From contig NZ_BDDE01000010.1 in the NCBI RefSeq assembly GCF_008327685.1, positions 62,001-126,000 on the forward strand: a stretch of DNA of 64,000 nt, in the 5' to 3' direction. The notes beneath the pieces were generated by a model. The model did not search any database and had not been told where the DNA came from. It saw nothing but the letters and a program-made list of their open reading frames with translations. This document shows positions 26,125 through 34,388 of this stretch, piece after piece. The position numbers and the translations under genes were made by a program. Each line of letters begins with the position of its first letter. The first letter of the stretch is position 1. Source of the stretch: Actinomadura sp. K4S16. Its GTDB lineage: Bacteria > Actinomycetota > Actinomycetes > Streptosporangiales > Streptosporangiaceae.

Positions 26125-26877
26125 GTGCAGGTTCATCGCGGGCCTTCCCATCCGGCCCTCGTACCGTTCGTTGCGGGCCTCGGCTATTGCGAGTCGGACG
26201 GCCCGGCCGTCCGCGAGCGGTCCATCCCCACCGGCTGCGCCCAGCTGTTCGTCAACCTGCACGCCGACGCGTTCGCCGGCGGCGCCGGTGGGGCCGCCTT
26301 CCTGGGCGCGACGTCCCGGCCCTCGGTGATCGACACGGCGGACCAGCGGGCCCTCGCCTGGGTGGTGTTCAAGCCCGGTGGCGCGTTCCCCTTCTTCCCG
26401 GCGGAGCCCGGGCTTGTCGTCTTGAGCGACATCTGGGGCCGCTCCGGGGCGCTCGTGCGGGAACGCCTCCTGGAGGCGGGCGGCCCCGCCGAGATCCTGG
26501 ACTCGCTGGAGTCGATCCTCCTCGAGGCAGGCGGCCTGGACCGCGATCCCGCCCTGGAGGCCGCGGTCGCGGCGCTCGACCGGGGCGTCCCCGTCGGGGA
26601 GGTGACGGACCGGCTCGGCTGCACGCGCAAGCGGCTCATCGGCCTCTTCCACGACCGCGTCGGCCTGACGCCCAAGCGCTTCGCCCGCGTCCGGCGGTTC
26701 CAGCGCACGCTCCGGCGGATCCCCTACGACCGGCCGGTCGACTGGGCCGAACTGGCGTCCGCCTGCGGGTACGCCGACCAGTCGCATCTGATCCGCGACT
26801 TCCACGACTTCGCCGGGCTGCGGCCGACCGAGTACCGGCCCCGCTCCCCCGGCCAGCCGAACCACGTACCGCTCTGA
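26125..26877 (+). CDS. AraC-family transcriptional regulator
   Basis: A 250-residue regulator with an N-terminal DUF6597-like sensing half (PSHPALVPFVAGLGYCES, PTGCAQLFVNLHAD, FKPGGAFPFFP) and a C-terminal AraC double helix-turn-helix (LIGLFHDRVGLTPKRFARVRRFQ and ASACGYADQSHLIRDFHDFAG). The GTG start at 26125 has -10-like TAGGCT six bases upstream, which suggests a leaderless mRNA, although GGAGG overlaps the same spot. It is divergent from the DGPF-sigma pair and 49 nt upstream of the VOC gene, which it may control. Confidence 0.9.
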   Translation: MQVHRGPSHPALVPFVAGLGYCESDGPAVRERSIPTGCAQLFVNLHADAFAGGAGGAAFLGATSRPSVIDTADQRALAWVVFKPGGAFPFFPAEPGLVVLSDIWGRSGALVRERLLEAGGPAEILDSLESILLEAGGLDRDPALEAAVAALDRGVPVGEVTDRLGCTRKRLIGLFHDRVGLTPKRFARVRRFQRTLRRIPYDRPVDWAELASACGYADQSHLIRDFHDFAGLRPTEYRPRSPGQPNHVPL

Positions 26878-26926
26878 GGGAAATTCGTCCAATACGGGGC
26901 TCGCGGGCGGCCCCCACGATGGAGCC

Positions 26927-27307
26927 ATGAACCTCTTTCCGAAACTCGTCGTCGACGACGCGGTCCGTGCCGTCGAGTTCTTCACCACCGCGCTCGGCGT
27001 CAAGGAGACCGAGCGCTCCGAGACGCCCGACGGCAAGATCGTCAACGTGCGGCTGGCCCTCGGGGACGTCCAGTTCACGCTGAAGGACGAGGACTCCGTC
27101 GACGCCGGACCGACCGCGCTCGGCCTCGACCGCTCACCCGTGATCATCAACCTCGAGGTGCCCGATCCCGACGAGGTCGCCGCCCGCATGGAGGCGGGCG
27201 GCGCCACCGTGATCTACCCCGTCGAGGACCACCCGTACGGCCGAATGGGCCGCCTGCGCGACCCGTTCGGCCATGTCTGGATCGTCCGCCGGACCCCCTC
27301 CGGATGA
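26927..27307 (+). CDS. VOC (glyoxalase/PhnB-like) family protein
   Basis: This 126-residue protein contains two paired beta-alpha-beta-beta-beta units of the vicinal oxygen chelate fold: FPKLVVDDAVRAVEFFTTALGV, then VRLALGDVQFTLKDE, then VIINLEVPDPDEVAARMEAGG, and finally YGRMGRLRDPFGHVWIV. The C-terminal GRMGRLRDPFGHVW strand is typical of PhnB-like members. The usual metal ligands are only partly present, so a binding role such as drug or substrate sequestration is possible. It sits 49 nt after the AraC gene and is probably its regulated partner. Confidence 0.87.
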   Translation: MNLFPKLVVDDAVRAVEFFTTALGVKETERSETPDGKIVNVRLALGDVQFTLKDEDSVDAGPTALGLDRSPVIINLEVPDPDEVAARMEAGGATVIYPVEDHPYGRMGRLRDPFGHVWIVRRTPSG

Positions 27308-27403
27308 ACCCGCCGCGGTGAGGGCGGTCCCGTCTTCGAGGCCGCCCTCGCTTCGTCGGGTCGTCGATGGCCGCGAGACCCGGCATACGCCAAGATTGGC
27401 GGC

Positions 27404-27946
27404 ATGGGATCGGTGGCCGCGAACGGCACGGACGAGTACCAACCCGACCAGTACCGGCGCCGCTCCGCCAGGGTGCTGCTTGTGGACGACGCCGAGCGCA
27501 TCCTGCTGTTCCGTTTCCCTCGCGTCCACCGCAAGCCCGAGGCGGGCCACTGCTGGATCACTCCTGGCGGTGGCGTCGACGACGGTGAGACGCTCGCCGA
27601 GGCCGCCGCCCGCGAACTCTCCGAGGAGACCGGCCTGGTGGCCGCGCCCGGCGACCTGGGCCCCGCGGTCGCCTTCTCGTCCGGATACGCCGACTTCCCC
27701 GGATGGGTGAGCGGGGTCTTCCGTGACGACTACTTCCTGTACCGGACGGCCGCCACCGACATCGACACCGCGGGGTTCACCGACGTGGAACGCCGCCACA
27801 TCAGCGAGCACCGCTGGTGGCCGGTCGGCGAACTGGAGATGGCACCGGAACCCGTCTACCCGCTGCGGCTCGCGGCGCTCCTCACCGACCTGCTCGCCGG
27901 ACGAGGCGGCGGGACTCCCGTCCGTCTTCCCTGGCATCACCCCTGA
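27404..27946 (+). CDS. NUDIX hydrolase
   Basis: A 180-residue protein with a complete Nudix box at residues 56-78: GGGVDDGETLAEAAARELSE followed by ETGL, with all of the GX5EX7REUXEEXGU positions. The box is preceded by RRRSARVLLVDDAERILLFRF, the usual first strand pair. It should hydrolyse a nucleoside diphosphate linked to another group, using Mg2+ on the conserved glutamates. An N-terminal extension of about 20 residues is not conserved. No strong Shine-Dalgarno is seen before the ATG at 27404; CAAGAT lies 7 nt upstream, a weak match to a leaderless arrangement. Confidence 0.9.
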   Translation: MGSVAANGTDEYQPDQYRRRSARVLLVDDAERILLFRFPRVHRKPEAGHCWITPGGGVDDGETLAEAAARELSEETGLVAAPGDLGPAVAFSSGYADFPGWVSGVFRDDYFLYRTAATDIDTAGFTDVERRHISEHRWWPVGELEMAPEPVYPLRLAALLTDLLAGRGGGTPVRLPWHHP

Positions 27947-28054
27947 CGCAGAATTCTTCGGCGCCGTGTCGATCCGCCGGGACGCCGTTCGACCTGTGGA
28001 TGACGGTCCTCGTCCATGGCCCCGGCCGTGGACGCGAGCAGAAGGAGCATCCCG

Positions 28055-28606
28055 ATGGGATCCATCAAGTCCAGCCTCTTCATCTCCCTCGACGGTGTCA
28101 TCGAATCGCCGGAGACCTGGCACCTGCCTTACTTCGACGACCAGATGGGCGCCGTCGTCGGCGAGTTGATGAGCGGAGCCGAGGCGACCCTCCTCGGCCG
28201 GCACACCTACGAGGGGTTCGCCTCCTACTGGCCCACCGCCGACCCGGCGGACCCGATGACCAAGGCCATGAACAGCGCGCGCAAGTACGTCGTGTCCACG
28301 ACGCTGACCGAGGCGGCCTGGGAGAACTCCACGCTGATCAACGGTGACGTCGCCGCTGAGCTGACCACGCTCAAGGCCGACACCCACCTCGGCACGACGG
28401 GCAGCGCCGCGCTGGTGCGCTGGATGCTCGGGCAGGGCCTGGTCGACGAACTGCACCTGCTCGTGCACCCGATCGTCGTCGGACACGGCGCCAAGCTCTT
28501 CACCGACGGCGAGACCGTCCCGCTGAAGCTGGTCTCCTCGACCACCTTCGAGAACACCGGCGTGGTGCACCTCGTCTACACCAACGCCGACGCCCCCGAG
28601 GCCTGA
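28055..28606 (+). CDS. Dihydrofolate reductase/RibD C-terminal domain family protein
   Basis: The 183-residue protein has the DHFR-like RibD_C fold: SLFISLDGVIESPETW at the N-terminus, ATLLGRHTYEGFASYWP with the conserved GRxTYE, SARKYVVSTTL, then GTTGSAALVRWMLGQGLVDELHLLVHPIVVGHGAKLF. Such proteins are NADPH-dependent reductases of mostly unknown substrates. AGAAGGAG at about 28040-28047 selects the ATG at 28055; the in-frame ATG at 28016 lacks one. It ends before a long inverted repeat shared with the convergent hydrolase. Confidence 0.9.
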   Translation: MGSIKSSLFISLDGVIESPETWHLPYFDDQMGAVVGELMSGAEATLLGRHTYEGFASYWPTADPADPMTKAMNSARKYVVSTTLTEAAWENSTLINGDVAAELTTLKADTHLGTTGSAALVRWMLGQGLVDELHLLVHPIVVGHGAKLFTDGETVPLKLVSSTTFENTGVVHLVYTNADAPEA

Positions 28607-28637
28607 GCCCCGCGAGACGGCTCGACGTCGCAGACCG

Positions 28638-28691
28638 GCAACGGCCGTCCGGTCCCGGGTCCGACGGGACCCGGAACCGGACGGCCGTTGC
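28638..28691. terminator. Long hairpin between convergent genes, likely bidirectional terminator
   Basis: Perfect 16-bp arms GCAACGGCCGTCCGGT (28638-28653) and ACCGGACGGCCGTTGC (28676-28691) enclose a second perfect 8-bp stem (28655-28662 with 28667-28674), interrupted by one C/A mismatch. The whole element folds as one 25-position stem with a 4-nt loop. It lies between the RibD-like gene ending at 28606 and the minus-strand hydrolase ending at 28714, so it can serve both. There is no U-run. Confidence 0.75.
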
Positions 28692-28713
28692 TCATGGTCG
28701 GCCGAGGCGGCTT

Positions 28714-29565
28714 CTACTGGACCGCCCTCGCGGCCCGCTCGATCCCCTGCGTGACGGTCCTGGGGGCCGAGAGCAGACCGAGATGCCCGGCGTCGTACTC
28801 GGTCACGGTGGAGCCGGCCCGCTGGGCCATGGCCCGTTCGGCACCGGGCGGGATGATCAGGTCCTGGGTGCCGATGAGGTACCAGGACGGGATCTGCTTC
28901 CAGGCGGGGGCCCCGGACGGCTCGTTCAGCGCGCCGAGCGTGGCCGGCCGCTGGGTGGCCGCCACGAGCGCCTTGTCCTGCGCGCTCAGGCCGGTCGCGA
29001 ACGAGGTGAAGACGGTCGACTTCTTGAGGTAGAGGTCGGTCGTCGCGGTGGGCGGAAGAGTGGCGGGCACGAAGTCGAACACCGTGGTGGGGTCGACCGA
29101 GAGTGCGGAGTCCGGCCCCGCGAGCGCCGTCCCGCTCTCGCCCTCGTCCGGCGCGAAGGCGTTGACGTAGACCAGCGCCTTGACGTTCGGGTTCCCCGTG
29201 GCCGCGTTGGTGATCACCGCACCTCCGTAGGAGTGCCCGACCAGGACGATCGGGCCCCGCAGCGACTCCAGGAAGGTCCTCAGGTACGCGGCGTCGCCGG
29301 ACAGCGATCGCAGCGGGTTGGCCGGCGCGACGACCGTGTACCCGTCGCCCTGGAGCCTGGGGATGACCTTGCTCCAGTTCGAGGCGTCGGCCCAGGCTCC
29401 GTGCACGAGCACGATCGTCGGCTTCGCCGAGCGGCGTTCCTGGGAGAAGGCGCTCGACGCCGGGCTGAGGCTCGCCAGAACGAGCGCGACCGCGGCAAGA
29501 ACGATCATCGTGGTGTAGGGGCGCCTTCTGATACTGAAAGCCGAGTGGGTGGGCGGACTGGTCAT
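28714..29565 (-). CDS. Secreted alpha/beta hydrolase
   Basis: A 283-residue protein with a signal/anchor segment (TMIVLAAVALVLASLSPASSAF, about 19-40 in parts) followed by an alpha/beta hydrolase domain. The oxyanion region is VLVHGAWADASNW, the nucleophile elbow GHSYGG with Ser112, the acid Asp235 in IGTQDL, and the base His261 in DAGHLGLL. It resembles the esterase/acetyltransferase-like hydrolases that cleave small esters outside the cell; the substrate is unknown. The ATG at 29565 has GGAGAG upstream. It lies downstream of the arc operon but has its own promoter region beyond the operon terminator. Confidence 0.88.
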   Translation of the reverse strand: MTSPPTHSAFSIRRRPYTTMIVLAAVALVLASLSPASSAFSQERRSAKPTIVLVHGAWADASNWSKVIPRLQGDGYTVVAPANPLRSLSGDAAYLRTFLESLRGPIVLVGHSYGGAVITNAATGNPNVKALVYVNAFAPDEGESGTALAGPDSALSVDPTTVFDFVPATLPPTATTDLYLKKSTVFTSFATGLSAQDKALVAATQRPATLGALNEPSGAPAWKQIPSWYLIGTQDLIIPPGAERAMAQRAGSTVTEYDAGHLGLLSAPRTVTQGIERAARAVQ

Positions 29566-29870
29566 GGTTCTCTCCATTCTGCTTCGGACGGCCTCCAGGA
29601 CCGAAATGGCGCGGGCGAAGAAGAAGATTTCTCTCCGCGCCATGACGGAATCCCGCGCCGGAGGCGAGCACCTGGTGGGCGATCCATACATATGACCGGA
29701 CACCCCTCTGTTCTGTGACACTTCTCGCGTGAATCCATTTGACGGCAAGAAACGCGCAAAAAGGAGCCCGCACACGGCCGCGGTGAGGGCCGAGGGGCTC
29801 CTTGAGGGATCGATCGTGGTCCCGTGGCGGCGGCCCGGTGCGGTCACGGGTCGCCGCCACGGCGCGGGGA
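29566..29870. promoter_or_regulatory. Region between arc operon terminator and hydrolase promoter
   Basis: This 305-bp gap is transcribed into from the right by the minus-strand arc operon and contains its terminator (29758-29803). The part at about 29680-29760 is AT-richer than the surroundings and should carry the minus-strand promoter of the secreted hydrolase. I cannot fix a -35/-10 pair with confidence. No gene is seen. Confidence 0.4.
29758..29803 (-). terminator. Rho-independent terminator of the arc operon
   Basis: Read on the minus strand, AAGGAGCCC (29803-29795) pairs perfectly with GGGCTCCTT (29769-29761) around a 25-nt GC-rich loop. The stem runs into a TTTTT tract (29762-29758) and then GCGCG. 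The hairpin begins 68 nt after the last stop codon of the operon at 29871. It is the clearest intrinsic terminator in the window. Confidence 0.8.
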
Positions 29871-31232
29871 TCAGTGGAGGGCGTCCAGCGCCTCCTCCAC
29901 GGCCCGGTGGAAGGTCGGATAGGTGTAGATCATGTGCTTGAGGCGGTCGGTGGGGACCTCGTTGTGGACGGCGACGTTCAGCCCGTACAGCACCTCGCCG
30001 CCCGTGGGGCCGGCGGAGGTGGCGCCGACCAGGACACCGCGGTCGGCGTCCTCGACGAGCTTGACGAACCCCCCGTTGCCGGGTCCGTGGATCATGCCGC
30101 GCGCGGACGAGGCGATCGGCACCGAGCCGGTGCGCACCCGCAGGCCCCGGTCGCGCGCCTGCCGCTCCGTCAGTCCCACGGCCCCGATCTCGGGGTCGGT
30201 GAAGGTGACGCGGGGCAGCGCCCGGTAGTCCGCGTCGGGTCCGGGGGTTCCCAGGATGTCGCGGACGGCGATCTGCGCCTGGTACATCGAGACGTGGGTG
30301 AAGGCGCCGTGTCCGGTGATGTCGCCGACCGCCCACAGCCCCTCCCCGGCCCGCAGCTGCCCGTCGGTGCGCACCGCCCGCGCGGCGGGATCGATCCCCA
30401 CGGTGTCGACCGCCAGCGCGGCCAGGTCCGTGACCCGGCCCGTCGCGACCAGGAGGCGTTCGGCTCGGATCGGCTCCAGACCGCCTTCGAGGAGGGCCTC
30501 GAAGGTCGTGCCGTCGTACTCGATCTGAACGGCCCGGGTGCGGGTGCGAACGATGACACCGTCGGCCCGCAGCGCCTTCGCCGCCAGGTCTCCCGATTCC
30601 GGCTCCTCCTGCGCGAGCAGCCGCTCCTGGCCTTCCAGGACGGTGACCGTGCAGCCGAAGCGCGCGAACACCTGGGCGAGCTCGACGCCGATCGCGCCGC
30701 CGCCGAGCACGAGCATCGAGGCGGGCACCTCCTCGGCCGCGATGGCGTCCCGGTTCGTCCAGTACGGCGTCGTCTCCAAGCCCGGGATCGGGGGGATGCG
30801 GGGATGGGAGCCGGTGGCGAGGACGACGCCGCGCGCGGCCTCGAAGGTGCGGTCCCCCGTGGTCACCCGGCGCGCGCCCGCGAGCCGGCCCCTTTCCCGG
30901 ACCAGTCGCACGCCCTTGTCCGCCAGGCGGTCGGCGGCCGGCTGGTCGTTCCAGCCACCGGTGGCCTCCGACCGGACGCGGCCGGCGACCTTGCCCCAGT
31001 CGGGGACCACCTTGGCCTCGCCGGCGAGGCGGGCGACGCGGCCGGCCTCCGCGAGGACGTTCCCGGCGCGGATCATCGTCTTGCTGGGGACGCATCCCCA
31101 GTACGGGCATTCGCCTCCGACGAGTTCCGCCTCCATCCCCAGCACGTCCAGGCCGGCTTCGGCCAGCGCGCCCGCGGCGTACTCGCCGCCCGGGCCCAGC
31201 CCCACCACCACCACATCGGCCTTCTCGCTCAT
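29871..31232 (-). CDS. Class I pyridine nucleotide-disulfide oxidoreductase (lipoamide dehydrogenase-like)
   Basis: The 453-residue flavoprotein has an N-terminal FAD fold (VVVVGLGPGGEYAAG), the redox-active pair in GGECPYWGCVPSK (Cys42, Cys47), a second nucleotide fold (MLVLGGGAIGVELAQ) for NAD(P)H, the FAD motif GLWAVGDITGHGAF and a dimerisation domain. The usual C-terminal HxxxxE of lipoamide dehydrogenase is replaced by a TYPTFHRAVEEALD end, as in mercuric-reductase-like and other orphan members. It should shuttle electrons from NAD(P)H to a disulfide or quinone. Its start overlaps the carbamate kinase stop by four bases (ATGA), so it is the fifth gene of the arginine deiminase operon. 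Confidence 0.88.
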   Translation of the reverse strand: MSEKADVVVVGLGPGGEYAAGALAEAGLDVLGMEAELVGGECPYWGCVPSKTMIRAGNVLAEAGRVARLAGEAKVVPDWGKVAGRVRSEATGGWNDQPAADRLADKGVRLVRERGRLAGARRVTTGDRTFEAARGVVLATGSHPRIPPIPGLETTPYWTNRDAIAAEEVPASMLVLGGGAIGVELAQVFARFGCTVTVLEGQERLLAQEEPESGDLAAKALRADGVIVRTRTRAVQIEYDGTTFEALLEGGLEPIRAERLLVATGRVTDLAALAVDTVGIDPAARAVRTDGQLRAGEGLWAVGDITGHGAFTHVSMYQAQIAVRDILGTPGPDADYRALPRVTFTDPEIGAVGLTERQARDRGLRVRTGSVPIASSARGMIHGPGNGGFVKLVEDADRGVLVGATSAGPTGGEVLYGLNVAVHNEVPTDRLKHMIYTYPTFHRAVEEALDALH

Positions 31233-32212
31233 GCTGTTCTCCCCTCCCTTGTCCGGCTTTGCCGCCGGCCGTCAACGCCCGGTCCCGGGGACGCCGTGGT
31301 CCTCGGACTCGTGTGACGGTTCTCGATTCGTGTGCCTGCGGCTCCGGACAGGAGCGCGGGCGCGTCGGCGAGCGCGCCGACCACGGCGACGGCGCCGGGG
31401 CGGTGCTCGGCGAAGCGGCTGGCCGCCTCCGCCTTCGGGCCCATCGAGCCGGCCGGCAGCGGCAGGCTCCGCAGCAGGCCGGGCGTGATGTGGCCGATGG
31501 GCCGGGCGTGCGGGGTGCCGTGGTCACGCATGATCGCGGGAACGTCGGTGAGGAGCAGCAGCGCGTCGGCCCCCAGCCTCGTCGCGAGCAGCGCCGCGGC
31601 CAGGTCCTTGTCCACCACGGCCTCGATGCCGCGGTGGTCTCCCCCGGTGGGGACGCCGCCTCCGCCGACGGCGACGACCAGGCAGCCCGCGTCGGTGAGC
31701 CGGGCGATGGTCGGCAGTTCGACGATGTCGCGCGGCTCGGGGGAGGGGACGACGCGGCGCCAGGCGGCGCCGTCCTTGCGCATGGCCCACCCGTGCTCGG
31801 CGCGCATCCGCTCGGCCTCCGAGTCGCCGTAGGAGCGGCCGATGAACTTGGTCGGGGCGCCGAACGCGGGGTCGCGGGGGTCGACCGCGGTCTCGGTGAG
31901 GAGGGCGGCGATCTCACGGCCGGGCAGGGCGCGGCGCAGCTCGCGGACCAGCCAGTAGCCGATCATGCCCTGCGTCTCGGCGCCGAGCACGTCGAGCGGA
32001 TAGGGGGCCGACAGCGCGGGGTCGGCGGCGCTCTCCACGGCCAGCAGCCCGACCTGCGGGCCGTTGCCGTGGGTGATGATCAGCTCGTTGCCGGCCGCCA
32101 GCGCGGCCAGCCCCTCGACGGCCTCGCGGACGTGCGCGACCTGCACGGCCGCTTCCGGCGGATCGCCGCGGCGCAGCAGCGCGTTGCCGCCGAGCGCGGC
32201 GACGATCCTCAC
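31229..32212 (-). CDS. arcC: Carbamate kinase
   Basis: A 327-residue carbamate kinase, which transfers phosphate from carbamoyl phosphate to ADP to make ATP in the last step of the arginine deiminase pathway. Visible landmarks are VAALGGNALLRRG, ITHGNGPQVGLL, AETQGMIGYWL, VVAVGGGGVPT, AVVDKDLAAALLA and LLLLTDVPA, then FAEHRPGAVAVVGAL and GTRI. About 25 disordered residues follow the normal C-terminal GTRI end. The GTG start overlaps the ornithine carbamoyltransferase stop (GTGA), and its own stop overlaps the flavoprotein start (ATGA). Confidence 0.95.
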   Translation of the reverse strand: MRIVAALGGNALLRRGDPPEAAVQVAHVREAVEGLAALAAGNELIITHGNGPQVGLLAVESAADPALSAPYPLDVLGAETQGMIGYWLVRELRRALPGREIAALLTETAVDPRDPAFGAPTKFIGRSYGDSEAERMRAEHGWAMRKDGAAWRRVVPSPEPRDIVELPTIARLTDAGCLVVAVGGGGVPTGGDHRGIEAVVDKDLAAALLATRLGADALLLLTDVPAIMRDHGTPHARPIGHITPGLLRSLPLPAGSMGPKAEAASRFAEHRPGAVAVVGALADAPALLSGAAGTRIENRHTSPRTTASPGPGVDGRRQSRTREGRTA

Positions 32213-33144
32213 CGCCGTCCCTCCAGCCGCTCGGTGAGCAGCGCGCTCAGCACCGCCTGCGTGGCGGGGAGCCGGTTGGCGGCCTGCCGGAAGACCAGCG
32301 ACCGTTCGCCGTCGATGACCTCGGCCGTGACCTCCTGGCCGCGATGGGCGGGCAGGCAGTGCATGAAGACGGCGTCGTCGCGGGCGTGGCCCATGAGCCG
32401 CTCGTCCACCCGGTACGGCGCGAGCGCCCTGACGCGGCCTTCCCGCTGGTCGTCGGGATCCCCCATGGACACCCAGACGTCGGTGTAGACGACGCTCGCG
32501 TTCTTGACCGCTTCGATGGGCTCGTTGGTGAGCGTGACGGCTCCGCCGCTTCGGTCGGCCTGGGCGGCGGCGAACGCGACGGCCTCGTCCGGCGGCGCGT
32601 AGCCCGGGGGCGTCGCGAGGGTGACGTCCATGCCGGCGATGGCCGCGGCCTCCATGAGGCTGCGGGCGACGTTGCCGCCGTCGCCGACGTAGGCGATGCG
32701 GTGGCCGCGCAGGTGTCCGAAGTGCTCCTGGACGGTGAGCAGGTCTGCGACGGCCTGAAGGGGGTGGTGGCCGTCGGTCAGGGCGTTGACCACGGGGACG
32801 GGCGCCGCCGCGGCCAGGTCGGCGACGTCGGTGTCGGAGAAGGTGCGGATCACGATGGCGGCGGCGTAGGAGCCCATGACGCGGGCGGTGTCGGGGATGG
32901 TCTCGCCGCGCCGGAGCTGGAGTTCGTCGGGGCCGACGCTGACGGGGGTGCCGCCGAGGCGGGTCACCGCGGCGGCGGTCGAGAGCCGGGTCCGGGTGGA
33001 GGGCTTGGCGAAGTACATCGGCACGATGCGGTGGGCGAGCAGGTCGGGCGCCGACTCGGGCGCCGTCTGGAAACCGGCCGCCAGCCGCAGCAGGAGGGTC
33101 AGGTCGTCGCCGGTCAGGTCGGCGGCGCGCAGCAGGTCTTTCAC
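32209..33144 (-). CDS. arcB: Ornithine carbamoyltransferase (catabolic)
   Basis: The 311-residue enzyme carries the carbamoyl-phosphate motif STRTR at 49-53, the HPLQAVADL motif, the DVWVSMG motif, and HCLPAHRG with the cysteine that contacts ornithine. In this operon it should run in the catabolic direction, splitting citrulline to ornithine and carbamoyl phosphate. The start is GTG at 33144, overlapping the arginine deiminase stop by four bases (GTGA); upstream in-frame sequence belongs to the antisense shadow of arcA. The length is normal for the family. It might also serve biosynthesis; context favours catabolism. Confidence 0.95.
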   Translation of the reverse strand: MKDLLRAADLTGDDLTLLLRLAAGFQTAPESAPDLLAHRIVPMYFAKPSTRTRLSTAAAVTRLGGTPVSVGPDELQLRRGETIPDTARVMGSYAAAIVIRTFSDTDVADLAAAAPVPVVNALTDGHHPLQAVADLLTVQEHFGHLRGHRIAYVGDGGNVARSLMEAAAIAGMDVTLATPPGYAPPDEAVAFAAAQADRSGGAVTLTNEPIEAVKNASVVYTDVWVSMGDPDDQREGRVRALAPYRVDERLMGHARDDAVFMHCLPAHRGQEVTAEVIDGERSLVFRQAANRLPATQAVLSALLTERLEGRR

Positions 33145-34388
33145 GGTGTCACCTCGCCGGTGGGGATCGCTTCGTCGCGCTGGAGGGGGCAGCTCATGCA
33201 GCGGGGGCCGCCGCGGCCGCGGCCGAGTTCGCCGCCGGGGATGGTGACGACCTCGATGCCGTGGTGGCGGAGCATGGTGTTGGTGGTGACGTTGCGCTCG
33301 TAGGCGACGACGACGCCGGGCTCGACGGCCAGGACGTTGTCGCCGTCGTCCCACTGCTCGCGTTCGGCGGCGCGGACGTCCTGCTCGGCGGTCAGGACGC
33401 GGACGCGCGGCAGGTCGAGGGCTCGGGCGATCGCGGGGAACAGCGCCTCGTTCTCCTGGACCAGGACCTCGTCGCCGTGGTGGCCGGGGGTGAGGGTGTA
33501 GGACCGCAGCGGCGGCAGCCCGCGGTACACGGTGAAGGCGTCCCGGTCGACCATGGTCATCACGGTGTCCAGGTGCATGAACGCCCGCCGTTTGGGGAGT
33601 TGCGCGGCGATGACGCTGCGGGCCGCGCCCGCGGTGAACAGCCGCTGGGCGAGCAGCTCGATGGCCTGCGGCGTCGTCCGCTCGCTCATCCCGACCAGGA
33701 CCAGGTCCCGGCTGAGGACGTGGATGTCGCCGCCCTCGATCGAGGGCAGCGCGAAGTCCGCGCCGGGGTACCAGACCGGGGGCTCCCGGTCGGTGAACAA
33801 GGGATGGTGCCGGTAAACGGTGCTGAGGTGGAGGGTTTCGCGGCGCCGCGCCGGTTTGGCCATGGGGTGCAGGGTGACGCCGCCGTGGATCCAGGCGGAG
33901 GGGTCGCGGGTGAACAGGTGGTTGGGCAGGGGCGGCAGCACGAAGTCGCCGTCGTCCAGGGACGCCAGCAGCAGGCTGTGCGCGGCCAGGCCCATCTCGG
34001 CCTTGGTGAGTCCGCCGATGAGGTGGCGGGCGAGGGCGGCGGGGTCGAGGTCCTCCAGCGCGGCGCGGACGGGCCCGGCGAGGGTCGGGCCGAGGGCGGT
34101 CTCGGACGCGGTGTGGTCGAGGACCTGGGCCCGGGCCTGGTCCAGCTTGAGGGTCTCGGCGAGCAGGTCGGCGAGGTAGTGGACCTGGACGCCGCGCTCG
34201 CGCAGCGTGTCGGCGAACACGTCGTGCTCCTGCCGGGCGCGCTTGGCCCACAGCACCTCGTCGAAGAGCAGGTCGTCCTTGTTGGCCGGGGTGAGGCGCA
34301 GCAGTTCCAGGTCGGGGCGGTGCAGCAGCACCTGCCGCAGCCGCCCCACCTCAGAGGTGACGGTGAACACAGGAGTCGGTCCCTTCAT
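33141..34388 (-). CDS. arcA: Arginine deiminase
   Basis: A 415-residue arginine deiminase, which converts arginine to citrulline and ammonia. Catalytic landmarks are [12 protein letters not shown] (Asp), [10 protein letters not shown] (Glu/Asp), [13 protein letters not shown] (His) and the C-terminal [14 protein letters not shown], whose Cys397 is the nucleophile by alignment to the family's HCMTCP motif. All are intact, so the enzyme should be active. Its start overlaps the antiporter stop by four bases (ATGA). This order (antiporter, arcA, arcB, arcC) matches classic fermentative arginine operons, which are unusual in strictly aerobic actinomycetes. Confidence 0.96.
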   Translation of the reverse strand: MKGPTPVFTVTSEVGRLRQVLLHRPDLELLRLTPANKDDLLFDEVLWAKRARQEHDVFADTLRERGVQVHYLADLLAETLKLDQARAQVLDHTASETALGPTLAGPVRAALEDLDPAALARHLIGGLTKAEMGLAAHSLLLASLDDGDFVLPPLPNHLFTRDPSAWIHGGVTLHPMAKPARRRETLHLSTVYRHHPLFTDREPPVWYPGADFALPSIEGGDIHVLSRDLVLVGMSERTTPQAIELLAQRLFTAGAARSVIAAQLPKRRAFMHLDTVMTMVDRDAFTVYRGLPPLRSYTLTPGHHGDEVLVQENEALFPAIARALDLPRVRVLTAEQDVRAAEREQWDDGDNVLAVEPGVVVAYERNVTTNTMLRHHGIEVVTIPGGELGRGRGGPRCMSCPLQRDEAIPTGEVTP

